NCBI GenBank assembly: GCA_019242065.1
Contig: JAFAWJ010001106.1
Coordinates: 1-5,523, forward strand
Source of the DNA: Chloroflexota bacterium
Lineage (GTDB): Bacteria > Chloroflexota > UBA6077 > CF-72
Direction of reading: 5' to 3'
Length of the DNA: 5,523 nucleotides
The notes under the pieces are model-generated. The model did no database searches. It saw only the letters and a program-made list of their open reading frames with translations, and was not told the origin of the DNA. Below, piece after piece: positions 1-5,523 of this stretch. The translations under genes were made by a program, and so were the position numbers. Numbering within the stretch: position 1 is the stretch's first letter; each line of letters opens with the position of its first letter.

Positions 1-481
1 GCACCAGGTGACCGCCAGCCAGCGCATCACCCAGCACGTACGACAAAAACACGCCCTGGTCGACTTCGTAGCCTTCCTTGTCTTTCTGCAAGCGCTGTCG
101 CTCGACAGCGATCTGTGCGCGTGTGGGCACCAGGCCCGGGACCACCGACGCGGCCAGGTAGACCAGCTCTTCGATTCTGACGAACCTTCGGCGCCGGTCC
201 GTCAGCACGTCGTAGACGGCCACGGCCTGCCGTCGCAGGAAGCCGACCCGCGTCGCACGCAGCTGCGCATGAAGTGCTTCGGCCGCGGCCTGCTCCGCCG
301 GTGAACGGTTCGCGCGTGCGGGCAGACGATCGATCAGTGCCTGACCCGCATTGAAAAACCGACTCGCCGCCTGCGAGTCGCTCTCGAAGTCAGTCCCGAA
401 ACTTCTCAGCGGGTCGAGGGCGGAAAACTGTTCCAGATCGACAGAAGAAAAGCCAACGCCACTCAGGACGTCGATAGCCAT
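1..481 (-). CDS. DpgC-like crotonase-fold dioxygenase, N-terminal part (cut by left edge)
   Basis: The minus-strand frame is open from an ATG at 481-479 to the window edge: 160 codons with no stop. The visible part resembles the helical N-terminal region of DpgC-type proteins, cofactor-free oxygenases on the enoyl-CoA hydratase fold that cleave (3,5-dihydroxyphenyl)acetyl-CoA using O2. Recognisable stretches are RSPAEQAAAEALH (residues 59-71), AVYDVLTDRR (88-97), PGLVPTRAQI (115-124) and KDKEGYEVDQG (133-143). The last two are typical of that family just before the crotonase core. The core, with the oxyanion hole and CoA site, lies beyond the edge, so activity cannot be judged. The ATG is chosen because it is the first Met of the open frame and lies 6 nt after a TANNNT hexamer; no Shine-Dalgarno is visible. 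The gene is divergent from a phenylacetate-CoA ligase gene, which fits an arylacetyl-CoA substrate. Alternatively it may be a crotonase-superfamily member with another substrate. Family assignment is from remembered motifs; exact substrate is inference. Confidence 0.7.
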   Translation of the reverse strand, partial: MAIDVLSGVGFSSVDLEQFSALDPLRSFGTDFESDSQAASRFFNAGQALIDRLPARANRSPAEQAAAEALHAQLRATRVGFLRRQAVAVYDVLTDRRRRFVRIEELVYLAASVVPGLVPTRAQIAVERQRLQKDKEGYEVDQGVFLSYVLGDALAGGHLV

Positions 482-487
482 GCCCCG

Positions 488-493
488 ACTGTA
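488..493 (-). promoter_or_regulatory. Candidate -10 element for the DpgC-like gene
   Basis: On the minus strand this reads TACAGT, which matches TATAAT at 4 of 6 positions and keeps the key first TA and last T. Exactly 6 nt separate it from the ATG at 481, so transcription would be expected to start at the start codon, giving a leaderless mRNA. The same hexamer precedes the rodZ-like gene. No convincing -35 hexamer is seen at 16-18 nt; that position would lie inside the divergent ligase gene. Confidence 0.4.
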
Positions 494-497
494 GCGC

Positions 498-503
498 TAT
501 CGT
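498..503 (+). promoter_or_regulatory. Candidate -10 element for the paaK-like gene
   Basis: TATCGT matches TATAAT at 4 of 6 positions, including the leading TAT and final T, and lies 6 nt before the GTG start at 510. That spacing predicts a leaderless transcript beginning at the start codon. A weak -35 candidate, TAGCCA (475-480, 4 of 6 matches to TTGACA), is 17 bp upstream and lies over the first codons of the divergent gene. Confidence 0.4.
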
Positions 504-509
504 TGCCGC

Positions 510-1790
510 GTGCTGTGGAGCGCCGACCTGGAGACACTCTCGCGTGACGCGCTCGCCAGTCTGCAACTGGAGCGCCTCCGCCAGACGGTCCAGCGTCAAT
601 TCGATCGGGTCGCCGCAATCCGCGACCGTCTGCACGCCGCCGGCGTGCGCTCAGCGAGCGACATCACCGGCCTCGACGATCTGCGGCGGCTGCCCTTCAC
701 CTTGAAATCCGACCTGCGCGAGCACTATCCGTTCGGTCTGTTCGCCGTCCCGCGCCACGAGGTGGTGCGGATCCACGCCTCGAGCGGTACCCGTGGCAAG
801 CCCACGGTGGTCGGCTACACGCGCCACGATCTCGATGTCTGGTCGGAGGTTATGGCTCGCACACTGACGATGGCCGGCGTCTCGCCCGGAATGGTGGTCC
901 ACAACGCCTACGGCTACGGCCTGTTTACCGGTGGCCTCGGCTTCCACATGGGCGCCGAGCGGGTGGGCTGCACGGTGGTCCCCATCTCAGGCGGCCTGAG
1001 CCAGCGCCAGGCGCTCATGCTCGAGGACCTGGGTGGCCAGGTGCTCTGTAGCACGCCATCGTACGCTCTCAACATCGCCCAGACACTGGTCGATCAGGGC
1101 ATTGGACTGGAGCGACTCGAGCTCGCGGTCGGCTTGTTCGGCGCCGAGCCGTGGACCGAGCCGATGCGTGACGCGCTCGAGCGACAGCTCGGCTTGAAGG
1201 CGCTGAACGTTTATGGACTTTCGGAAATCGTCGGGCCTGGCGTCGCCGCCGAATGCATCGAGGTTCGCCGCGGGGCACATGTCCAGGAGGACCATTTCCT
1301 GGTCGAAATCGTCGATCCCGTGACGGGGGCTGTGCTAAAGCCAGGCGAGGAAGGCGAGCTGGTGTTCACCACCCTGACGAAAGAAGCGCTGCCGATGCTC
1401 CGCTATCGCACCGGCGACATCTCTTCACTCGACCTGACGCCCTGCGCCTGCGGTCGCACCAGCGCGCGGATGGCGCGCGTCCGTGGTCGCATCGACGACA
1501 TGCTCATCATTCGCGGCGTCAACCTGTATCCGTCTGAGGTCGAGCGCGTCCTGCTGGACATACCCGAGGTCGCACCCCACTACCAGTTGGTCGTCGATCG
1601 TCCCGGCGCCATGGACGAGCTGACCGTGTTGTGCGAGGTGACGGCCAGTGCCAGCGGACTGGAGCCGCGCATCCAGCACGCGCTGCGTGAGGCGACCGGC
1701 CTGTCGATGATCGTGCGGCTGCTGCCGGCCGGCGGCGTACCGCGCAGCGAGGGTAAGGCGGTGCGCGTCGTCGACAACCGTCCCCACTGA
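510..1790 (+). CDS. paaK: Phenylacetate-CoA ligase family protein
   Basis: An ANL-superfamily adenylate-forming ligase of 426 aa, close to the usual 430-440 aa of PaaK. The family reaction activates phenylacetate or a related aryl acid with ATP to an acyl-AMP and then to the CoA thioester in the cytoplasm. Visible motifs are the phosphate loop ASSGTRGKPT (residues 90-99), AYGYGLFTGGLGFHMGAERV (133-152), VYGLSEIVGPG (234-244), the Cys pair before the hinge CACGRT (312-317), RYRTGDIS (298-305), GRIDDMLIIRGVNLYPSEVE (326-345) and the C-terminal lysine motif RSEGKAVRVVD (412-422), with Lys416 the expected catalytic lysine. GTG at 510 is chosen because the protein then begins like other PaaK proteins (MLWSADLETLSRDAL) and an in-frame TAG lies at 492-494. 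No Shine-Dalgarno is seen. The gene is divergent from a DpgC-like oxygenase gene and overlaps polX downstream. Family is very secure; the true acid (phenylacetate, hydroxyphenylacetate or another) is not shown by the sequence. Confidence 0.93.
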   Translation: MLWSADLETLSRDALASLQLERLRQTVQRQFDRVAAIRDRLHAAGVRSASDITGLDDLRRLPFTLKSDLREHYPFGLFAVPRHEVVRIHASSGTRGKPTVVGYTRHDLDVWSEVMARTLTMAGVSPGMVVHNAYGYGLFTGGLGFHMGAERVGCTVVPISGGLSQRQALMLEDLGGQVLCSTPSYALNIAQTLVDQGIGLERLELAVGLFGAEPWTEPMRDALERQLGLKALNVYGLSEIVGPGVAAECIEVRRGAHVQEDHFLVEIVDPVTGAVLKPGEEGELVFTTLTKEALPMLRYRTGDISSLDLTPCACGRTSARMARVRGRIDDMLIIRGVNLYPSEVERVLLDIPEVAPHYQLVVDRPGAMDELTVLCEVTASASGLEPRIQHALREATGLSMIVRLLPAGGVPRSEGKAVRVVDNRPH

Positions 1791-3625
1791 TGGCCGAGCG
1801 AAGACGGGCGGCCGGACGACGCCGCCCCGCACCGCCTCAGGAACCCCCGGCTGTGGACCTCGGCGAAGGCCGAGCCGCCTCGAGCGCCAACGCCGAGGTC
1901 GCCCGCCTGTTTGCCGAAATCGGCGACATCCTCGAGATCAAAGGTGAGCCGCCCTATCGCTACAACGCCTATCGGACGGCGGCGCGCAGCGTCGGCAGCG
2001 CCAGCGAGCGTCTGGACGTGCTGTTCGAAGAGGGCCGTCTGCGCGAGCTGTACGGGGTCGGCGCCGCGCTGGAGGCCCGCATCGTCGAATACCTCAAGAC
2101 CGGCCGCATGCAATCCCACGAGGACGTGCGCCGCGACTTTCCCGTTGCGCTCGCCTCCCTGCTCGCCGTGCCCGGCCTGGGTCCGGGTCGCGCGCGCGCC
2201 GTCTACCTGGAGCTCGGCGTCTCCACCCTGCCAGATCTCGAGGACGCCGCTCGCTCCGGTCGACTGCGCGAGGTGCCCGGCTTCGGGCCAAAGGCCGTCG
2301 ACTCGCTGCTGCACAGTCTCGATCAACTCAAGCAGCGCTCGACACGCGGTCTGATCTCCGACGCCTGGGCCGCCTTCGCCCAGATTCGCGCCGCGCTGGG
2401 TGGCGAGGCCGAGGAGGAGGACAAGCGTCTGGCCGTCGTGGGCAGCGTCCGCCGTATGCAAGACACCGTCGGCGGTCTCGACGTGCTCGCCGGTCGCGAG
2501 ACCGCTGAAGACGCCGAGCGCGTCGTCCAAGCCATCGCAACGTTGCCCAACCTGGTGCAGGTGCTCGATCGCGGCGCCGACGAGATCAGCGTCCAGCTCT
2601 ACGGCGGCCTCGAGGTGCGCGTGATGGTCGTCCCGCCCGAGACCTGGGGCAGCGCATTGGTGTGGTACACGGGTTCACGCGCCCACGTTGCCCGGCTGGA
2701 AGCCATGGCGCGCGCCCGCGGCTGGCGCCTGACGCCACTCGGTCTCGAGGACGACGCCAGCGGTCGCGTGCTCGAGCGCGAACGTGAGGCGGCGATCTAC
2801 GCGCGGCTTGGCCTGGCGTGGATCCCGCCGGAGCTGCGCGAAGACACGGGCGAGATCGAAGCTGCCGAATCAGGCAGTCTGCCCAAACTCGTCGAGCTGA
2901 GCGATATCCAGGGCGACCTGCACACGCACACCAACTGGACCGACGGTACCCAGACGCTGGAGGAGATGGCCAGAGCCGCCAGGGCTAAAGGCTACGCGTA
3001 CATGGCGCTCACTGATCACACCCAGAACCTGGCAATGACCCGCGGCCTGAACCCCGCACGCCTGGAGGAGCAGCGCGCGCTGGTCAACCGCCTCAACAAG
3101 AGGCTGGCGCCGTTCGTCGTCCTGCTGGGCACGGAGATGGACATCCTGATGGATGGCCAGCTCGACTTTGCGGATGACGTCCTGCGCTCGCTCGATTACG
3201 TGTCTGTGTCCGTCCACACTGGCTTCCGCCAGCCAGGCGAGGTCATGACCGAGCGCATCCTGCGCGCGATCTCGAATCCGCTGGTCAACACGCTGAATCA
3301 TCCGCACGGTCGCATCATTCGTCGGCGTGACGGGTATGCGGTCGACATGCAGGCAGTTGTGGACCGCGCCGCGGCGCTGGGCTGCGCACTCGAGTTGAAC
3401 GCCACGCCCGATCGCCTGGACCTGAATGGCACCTGGGCCCGCCGCGGCCAGCAACTGGGCGCCCGCTTCACGATCAGCAGCGACGCGCACAGCACCCAGG
3501 AGCTCGACTTCATGCAGTTCGGCGTGGCCAGCGCCAGGCGCGGCTGGCTGACGGCCGCCGATGTCCTCAACACACGTCCGCTGGACGAGCTGCGACGCCT
3601 CCTGGCGCTCCGTCGCCCTGGCTAA
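1790..3625 (+). CDS. polX: PolX-family protein with PHP nuclease domain and degenerate polymerase site
   Basis: A bacterial X-family DNA polymerase homologue of 611 aa, with repair roles expected in the cytoplasm. Order: an Arg/Pro-rich tail (1-32), the 8-kDa-like region (33-80), helix-hairpin-helix motifs near YGVGAALEARI (88-98), VPGLGPGRARAV (127-138) and VPGFGPKAV (162-170), a Pol-beta-like palm and thumb (about 186-320, with GSVRR 218-222 and YTGS 293-296), then a PHP domain (371-608). The PHP motifs are complete: GDLHTH (375-380), LTDH (407-410), GTEMD (447-451), SVH (474-476), HPHGR (504-508), ELNA (535-538) and SSDAH (563-567). In contrast, the palm DxD is GLD (229-231) and the third Asp is Arg277 (EVRVMVV, 275-281), so polymerase activity is doubtful while 3'-5' exonuclease or AP-site nuclease activity is plausible. 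The ATG shares one base with the paaK stop (TGATG, 1788-1792), suggesting coupled translation. An alternative GTG at 1853, with AGGA at 1839-1842, would remove 21 residues of the tail. Confidence 0.93.
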   Translation: MAERRRAAGRRRPAPPQEPPAVDLGEGRAASSANAEVARLFAEIGDILEIKGEPPYRYNAYRTAARSVGSASERLDVLFEEGRLRELYGVGAALEARIVEYLKTGRMQSHEDVRRDFPVALASLLAVPGLGPGRARAVYLELGVSTLPDLEDAARSGRLREVPGFGPKAVDSLLHSLDQLKQRSTRGLISDAWAAFAQIRAALGGEAEEEDKRLAVVGSVRRMQDTVGGLDVLAGRETAEDAERVVQAIATLPNLVQVLDRGADEISVQLYGGLEVRVMVVPPETWGSALVWYTGSRAHVARLEAMARARGWRLTPLGLEDDASGRVLEREREAAIYARLGLAWIPPELREDTGEIEAAESGSLPKLVELSDIQGDLHTHTNWTDGTQTLEEMARAARAKGYAYMALTDHTQNLAMTRGLNPARLEEQRALVNRLNKRLAPFVVLLGTEMDILMDGQLDFADDVLRSLDYVSVSVHTGFRQPGEVMTERILRAISNPLVNTLNHPHGRIIRRRDGYAVDMQAVVDRAAALGCALELNATPDRLDLNGTWARRGQQLGARFTISSDAHSTQELDFMQFGVASARRGWLTAADVLNTRPLDELRRLLALRRPG

Positions 3626-3630
3626 TGCCC

Positions 3631-3660
3631 TTGGGACGCGCTCGGAAAAACGGGTACAGT
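3631..3660 (+). promoter_or_regulatory. Candidate promoter for rodZ-rimO
   Basis: In the 45-bp gap after polX, TTGGGA (3631-3636) and TACAGT (3655-3660) are separated by 18 bp; each matches its sigma-70 consensus hexamer at 4 of 6 positions. The GTG start follows 10 nt after the -10, predicting a leader of about 4 nt or none, which fits the absence of a Shine-Dalgarno. TACAGT is identical to the hexamer before the DpgC-like gene. No hairpin terminator for polX is seen in this gap, so read-through from upstream remains possible. Confidence 0.4.
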
Positions 3661-3670
3661 CGCCTCACAC

Positions 3671-4450
3671 GTGTGGACGCTGGGTGAGACGCTGCGGCAG
3701 GCGCGGCTCGATAAAGGTGTGTCGCTGGCAGAGGCGGCCCGCGATACACGCATCCGGCGCAGCTACCTCGAGGCGCTGGAGGCGGAGGACGTGGCGACGT
3801 TGCCGCCCCCCGTCTACACGCGCGGATTTCTCCGCACCTACGCCGAATACCTGGGCCTCGACGGGCAGGCGATGGTCGACCTGTACCAACCCGCTGCGCA
3901 CCGCGAGCCGACCCCGCCCTTGCGCCCGGCCGTGGCGCACGTCGGGTTGCCGCGCAGCATTCCGGTTCGGCCTGTCCTGTACGGACTGGGTGGGATTGTG
4001 TTTCTGCTCATGTTCGGCTTTGCCTGGAACTGGTACCAGGATGTCCAGCACACCCTGAATCAGTCGGATGCCGCGCTGCGCCAGCAGGCGCGTCTGGGCA
4101 CGCCCACGCCGATTGGCGCGCGCTTGCCGACCTCGATCCCCGTCCTGCTGCCCACCGCGACGGCCACCGTCGAGCCAACGGTCGAACCGAGTGCGACGCC
4201 GACGGCCACCATCGACGGGATACTGGTCGAATTCAAAACCAGTGCTCGCGTCTACGTGGAGGCGGCGGTCGATGGCAAGCAGGTCGTCGCCGAAACTGTC
4301 GCCCCGGGCACCGATCGCCAGCTGCCGCTCGCGCAGAACTCGGTCATCATGCGCACCAGCAACGCATCCGCCCTCGACATCACCGTGAACGGCGCCCGCC
4401 AGGACCCGCAGACGGCGACCGCTCCCGTCGAGCTGAGCTGGCAACGTTGA
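3671..4450 (+). CDS. RodZ-like HTH membrane protein with DUF4115-type C-terminus
   Basis: A 259-aa, single-pass, type II membrane protein. The N-terminus is a Cro/C1-like HTH typical of RodZ (LGETLRQARLDKGVSLAEAA, residues 4-23, then TRIRRSYLEALEAED, 26-40) followed by PPPVYTRGFLRTYAEYLGLD (45-64). One hydrophobic segment lies at about 100-120 (LYGLGGIVFLLMFGFAWNWY, 103-122). A Thr/Pro-rich linker (about 144-180) leads to a beta-rich C-terminal domain (about 184-258) with VEAAVDGKQVV (196-206) and ALDITVNG (234-241), as in DUF4115. In rod-shaped bacteria RodZ links MreB to the envelope; whether this homologue does so is unknown, and in some lineages such proteins may act in other envelope or regulatory roles. 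GTG at 3671 is chosen because the family starts just before the LGETLR motif. The gene begins 45 bp after polX, and its stop overlaps rimO by 4 nt. Family is secure; cell-shape function is inference. Confidence 0.88.
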   Translation: MWTLGETLRQARLDKGVSLAEAARDTRIRRSYLEALEAEDVATLPPPVYTRGFLRTYAEYLGLDGQAMVDLYQPAAHREPTPPLRPAVAHVGLPRSIPVRPVLYGLGGIVFLLMFGFAWNWYQDVQHTLNQSDAALRQQARLGTPTPIGARLPTSIPVLLPTATATVEPTVEPSATPTATIDGILVEFKTSARVYVEAAVDGKQVVAETVAPGTDRQLPLAQNSVIMRTSNASALDITVNGARQDPQTATAPVELSWQR

Positions 4451-5523
4451 CCGACCTCGGCCCGAGCGCGCCCGCGCGCAGCTTCCACTTCGTGTCGTTG
4501 GGCTGCGCCAAGAACACCGTCGATTCGGAGGCGATGGAGCAACTGCTGCTCGCCAGTGGCCACGTGCGTGCCAGCGGTGCCTCAGACGCGGATCTGCTGA
4601 TCGTCAACACGTGCGGCTTCATCGAATCGGCCAAACAGGAGTCGGTCGACACCCTGTTGCAGCTGGGGGCGGCGAAGCGTGCCACCCAGCGACTGATCGC
4701 GACGGGTTGCCTCGTGGAGCGTTATCCAACCGAGCTCGCCGACGAATTGCCGCAGATCGACGCCTTCGTCGGTGCCCGCAACTGGGCGTCGCTGCCGCAG
4801 GTGCTCTCGCAGCTCGAAGAGGCGCGCGCCCCGGGCTCGTCGCTGCCGCTGGTGGAGCTGGCCCCCCAGGGCGAGCTGGATCTCGAGATCGCCACCCGCC
4901 GCCCGAACGGCTCGAGCGCCTACCTCAAGATCAGTGACGGCTGCGACCAGCGCTGTGCGTTTTGCGCCATTCCTTTCATGAAGGGCAACCACCGCAGCAA
5001 ACCCGCCGAGCTGATCCTGCGCGAGGTGGGCCAGCTGGTCGAGCGCGGCGTGCGCGAGATCGTCCTGGTCGGCCAGGACACCACCCGCTACGGACATGAC
5101 CTCGGGCAGCGTGACGGTCTCGCGCGCCTGCTGGAGCGTGTGACCGATCGCTATCCGTCACTGGCCTGGATCCGCGTGATGTACGCCTACCCGCGCCACA
5201 TTACTGAGGATTTTCTAAGGGTGCTGCGCGAGCGGGAGCAGGTGCTGCCCTACATTGATATGCCCCTGCAGCACACGCATCCGTGGACGCTGGCGCGCAT
5301 GCGCCGACCGCACCGCGATACCGACGACCTGGTGGGCTGGATGCGGGACCGCGTGCCGGGGCTGGTGTTGCGGACGACGTTCATCGTCGGCTTCCCGGGC
5401 GAGACCGAGGCCGAATTCGCCTACCTGCTCGAGAGCGTGCAGCGCCTGCGTTTCGACCGCGTCGGGGTCTTCACGTACTCACACGAGGAGGGCACTGCCG
5501 CGTTCGGCTGCCCGGACGACGTC
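4447..5523 (+). CDS. rimO: Ribosomal protein S12 methylthiotransferase RimO (cut by right edge)
   Basis: A radical-SAM methylthiotransferase that adds a methylthio group to the conserved aspartate of ribosomal protein S12. The visible 359 codons are about four fifths of the usual 440-450 aa. The N-terminal MTTase domain has FVSLGCAKNTVDSE (residues 15-28), VNTCGFIESAK (53-63) and ATGCLVERY (85-93), with Cys20, Cys56 and Cys88 expected to hold the auxiliary 4Fe-4S cluster. The radical-SAM site is CDQRCAFC (166-173), with Cys166, Cys170 and Cys173. VGQDTTRYGHDLG, YIDMPLQHTHPWTLARMRRP, TTFIVGFPGETEAEF and FTYSHEEGTAAF follow. The LGCAKN-VDSE, QDTTRYG and SHEEGT forms point to RimO rather than tRNA-modifying MiaB. 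The C-terminal end and TRAM domain lie beyond the edge. TTG at 4447 is taken as the start: it overlaps the rodZ stop as TTGA and gives a short 12-residue lead before the conserved FHFVSLGC; no better start or Shine-Dalgarno is seen. A shorter GTG start at 4492 would begin inside that conserved strand. Confidence 0.93.
   Translation, partial: MTDLGPSAPARSFHFVSLGCAKNTVDSEAMEQLLLASGHVRASGASDADLLIVNTCGFIESAKQESVDTLLQLGAAKRATQRLIATGCLVERYPTELADELPQIDAFVGARNWASLPQVLSQLEEARAPGSSLPLVELAPQGELDLEIATRRPNGSSAYLKISDGCDQRCAFCAIPFMKGNHRSKPAELILREVGQLVERGVREIVLVGQDTTRYGHDLGQRDGLARLLERVTDRYPSLAWIRVMYAYPRHITEDFLRVLREREQVLPYIDMPLQHTHPWTLARMRRPHRDTDDLVGWMRDRVPGLVLRTTFIVGFPGETEAEFAYLLESVQRLRFDRVGVFTYSHEEGTAAFGCPDDV

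Larger units (their letters stand above)
482..509. promoter_or_regulatory. Symmetric 28-bp divergent intergenic region
   Basis: This is the whole gap between the ATG of the minus-strand oxygenase gene and the GTG of the ligase gene. It reads as 6 nt, ACTGTA (488-493), GCGC (494-497), TATCGT (498-503), 6 nt. The 8-bp perfect palindrome TAGCGCTA (492-499) is centred exactly on the middle of the gap. It looks like two back-to-back -10 elements serving two leaderless transcripts; the palindrome could also be part of an operator. The layout is seen directly; the function is inference. Confidence 0.5.

Noticed and set aside
8..304. Plus-strand open frame of 98 codons at the left edge
   Set aside because: It lies antisense to the DpgC-like gene, whose frame is open to the edge and has family motifs; the plus product is not recognisable.
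1580..2530. Long minus-strand open frame (316 codons) over the end of paaK and start of polX
   Set aside because: It is antisense to two genes with clear family motifs; its translation shows no recognisable domain. Long antisense frames are common in GC-rich DNA.
2870..3490. Minus-strand open frame of 206 codons over the PHP domain
   Set aside because: The plus strand there encodes the complete set of PHP motifs, so the minus frame is a by-product of codon use.
3600..3670. Possible terminator between polX and the rodZ-like gene
   Set aside because: Only an imperfect match between GC-rich stretches and a short AAAAA run were found; no stem of useful length followed by a T-run on the plus strand.
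3625..3687. 20-codon ORF (starts MPLGRARKNGYSRL) whose ATG overlaps the polX stop as TAATG and which ends inside the rodZ-like gene
   Set aside because: The junction geometry would allow reinitiation, but the peptide is short, covers the proposed promoter and has no other support; chance is the simpler reading.
4100..4212. Repeat-like Thr/Pro codons in the rodZ-like gene, considered as a tandem DNA repeat
   Set aside because: The units are not regular at the DNA level; it is a low-complexity protein linker, common in surface proteins of such bacteria.
3665..4444. Minus-strand open frame of 259 codons mirroring the rodZ-like gene
   Set aside because: It is the exact shadow of a gene with HTH, membrane helix and DUF4115-like domain; its own product is low-complexity in Arg, Gly and Val with no known motif.

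Overview
The window is densely packed, GC-rich bacterial DNA holding five protein-coding genes, two of them cut by the window edges. No tRNA, rRNA, CRISPR array, insertion sequence or rho-independent terminator was seen. The best guess for the host is a high-GC, Chloroflexota-like bacterium. The reasons are a RodZ-type membrane protein with a long Thr/Pro-rich extracytoplasmic linker directly ahead of rimO, starts without Shine-Dalgarno sequences, and promoter-like hexamers placed for leaderless transcripts. This taxonomic guess is inference, not proof.

Left part (1-1790): a minus-strand gene reads off the left edge. It resembles the N-terminal region of the DpgC-type, enoyl-CoA-hydratase-fold dioxygenases that act on (3,5-dihydroxyphenyl)acetyl-CoA. 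Divergent from it, across only 28 bp, is a complete phenylacetate-CoA ligase family gene (paaK-like). The 28-bp gap is symmetric: each gene has a TANNNT hexamer exactly 6 nt before its start codon, and the two hexamers sit back to back around GCGC. The ligase could make an arylacetyl-CoA and the oxygenase could act on it, suggesting an aromatic-acid module under one bidirectional promoter.

Middle (1790-3625): the ligase stop overlaps the start of a bacterial PolX gene (helix-hairpin-helix region, Pol-beta-like region, PHP nuclease). The PHP metal-binding motifs all look intact, but two of the three polymerase catalytic aspartates are replaced (Gly229 and Arg277 around the remaining Asp231). 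The protein is therefore probably a nuclease or DNA-binding repair factor rather than a polymerase.

Right part (3626-5523): after a 45-bp gap with a candidate promoter comes a RodZ-like gene (cytoplasmic HTH, one membrane helix, Thr/Pro linker, DUF4115-like domain). Its stop overlaps by 4 nt the TTG start of rimO, the radical-SAM methylthiotransferase of ribosomal protein S12, which runs off the right edge. The plus strand thus carries two likely two-gene operons, paaK-polX and rodZ-rimO; both may continue or be joined by read-through.
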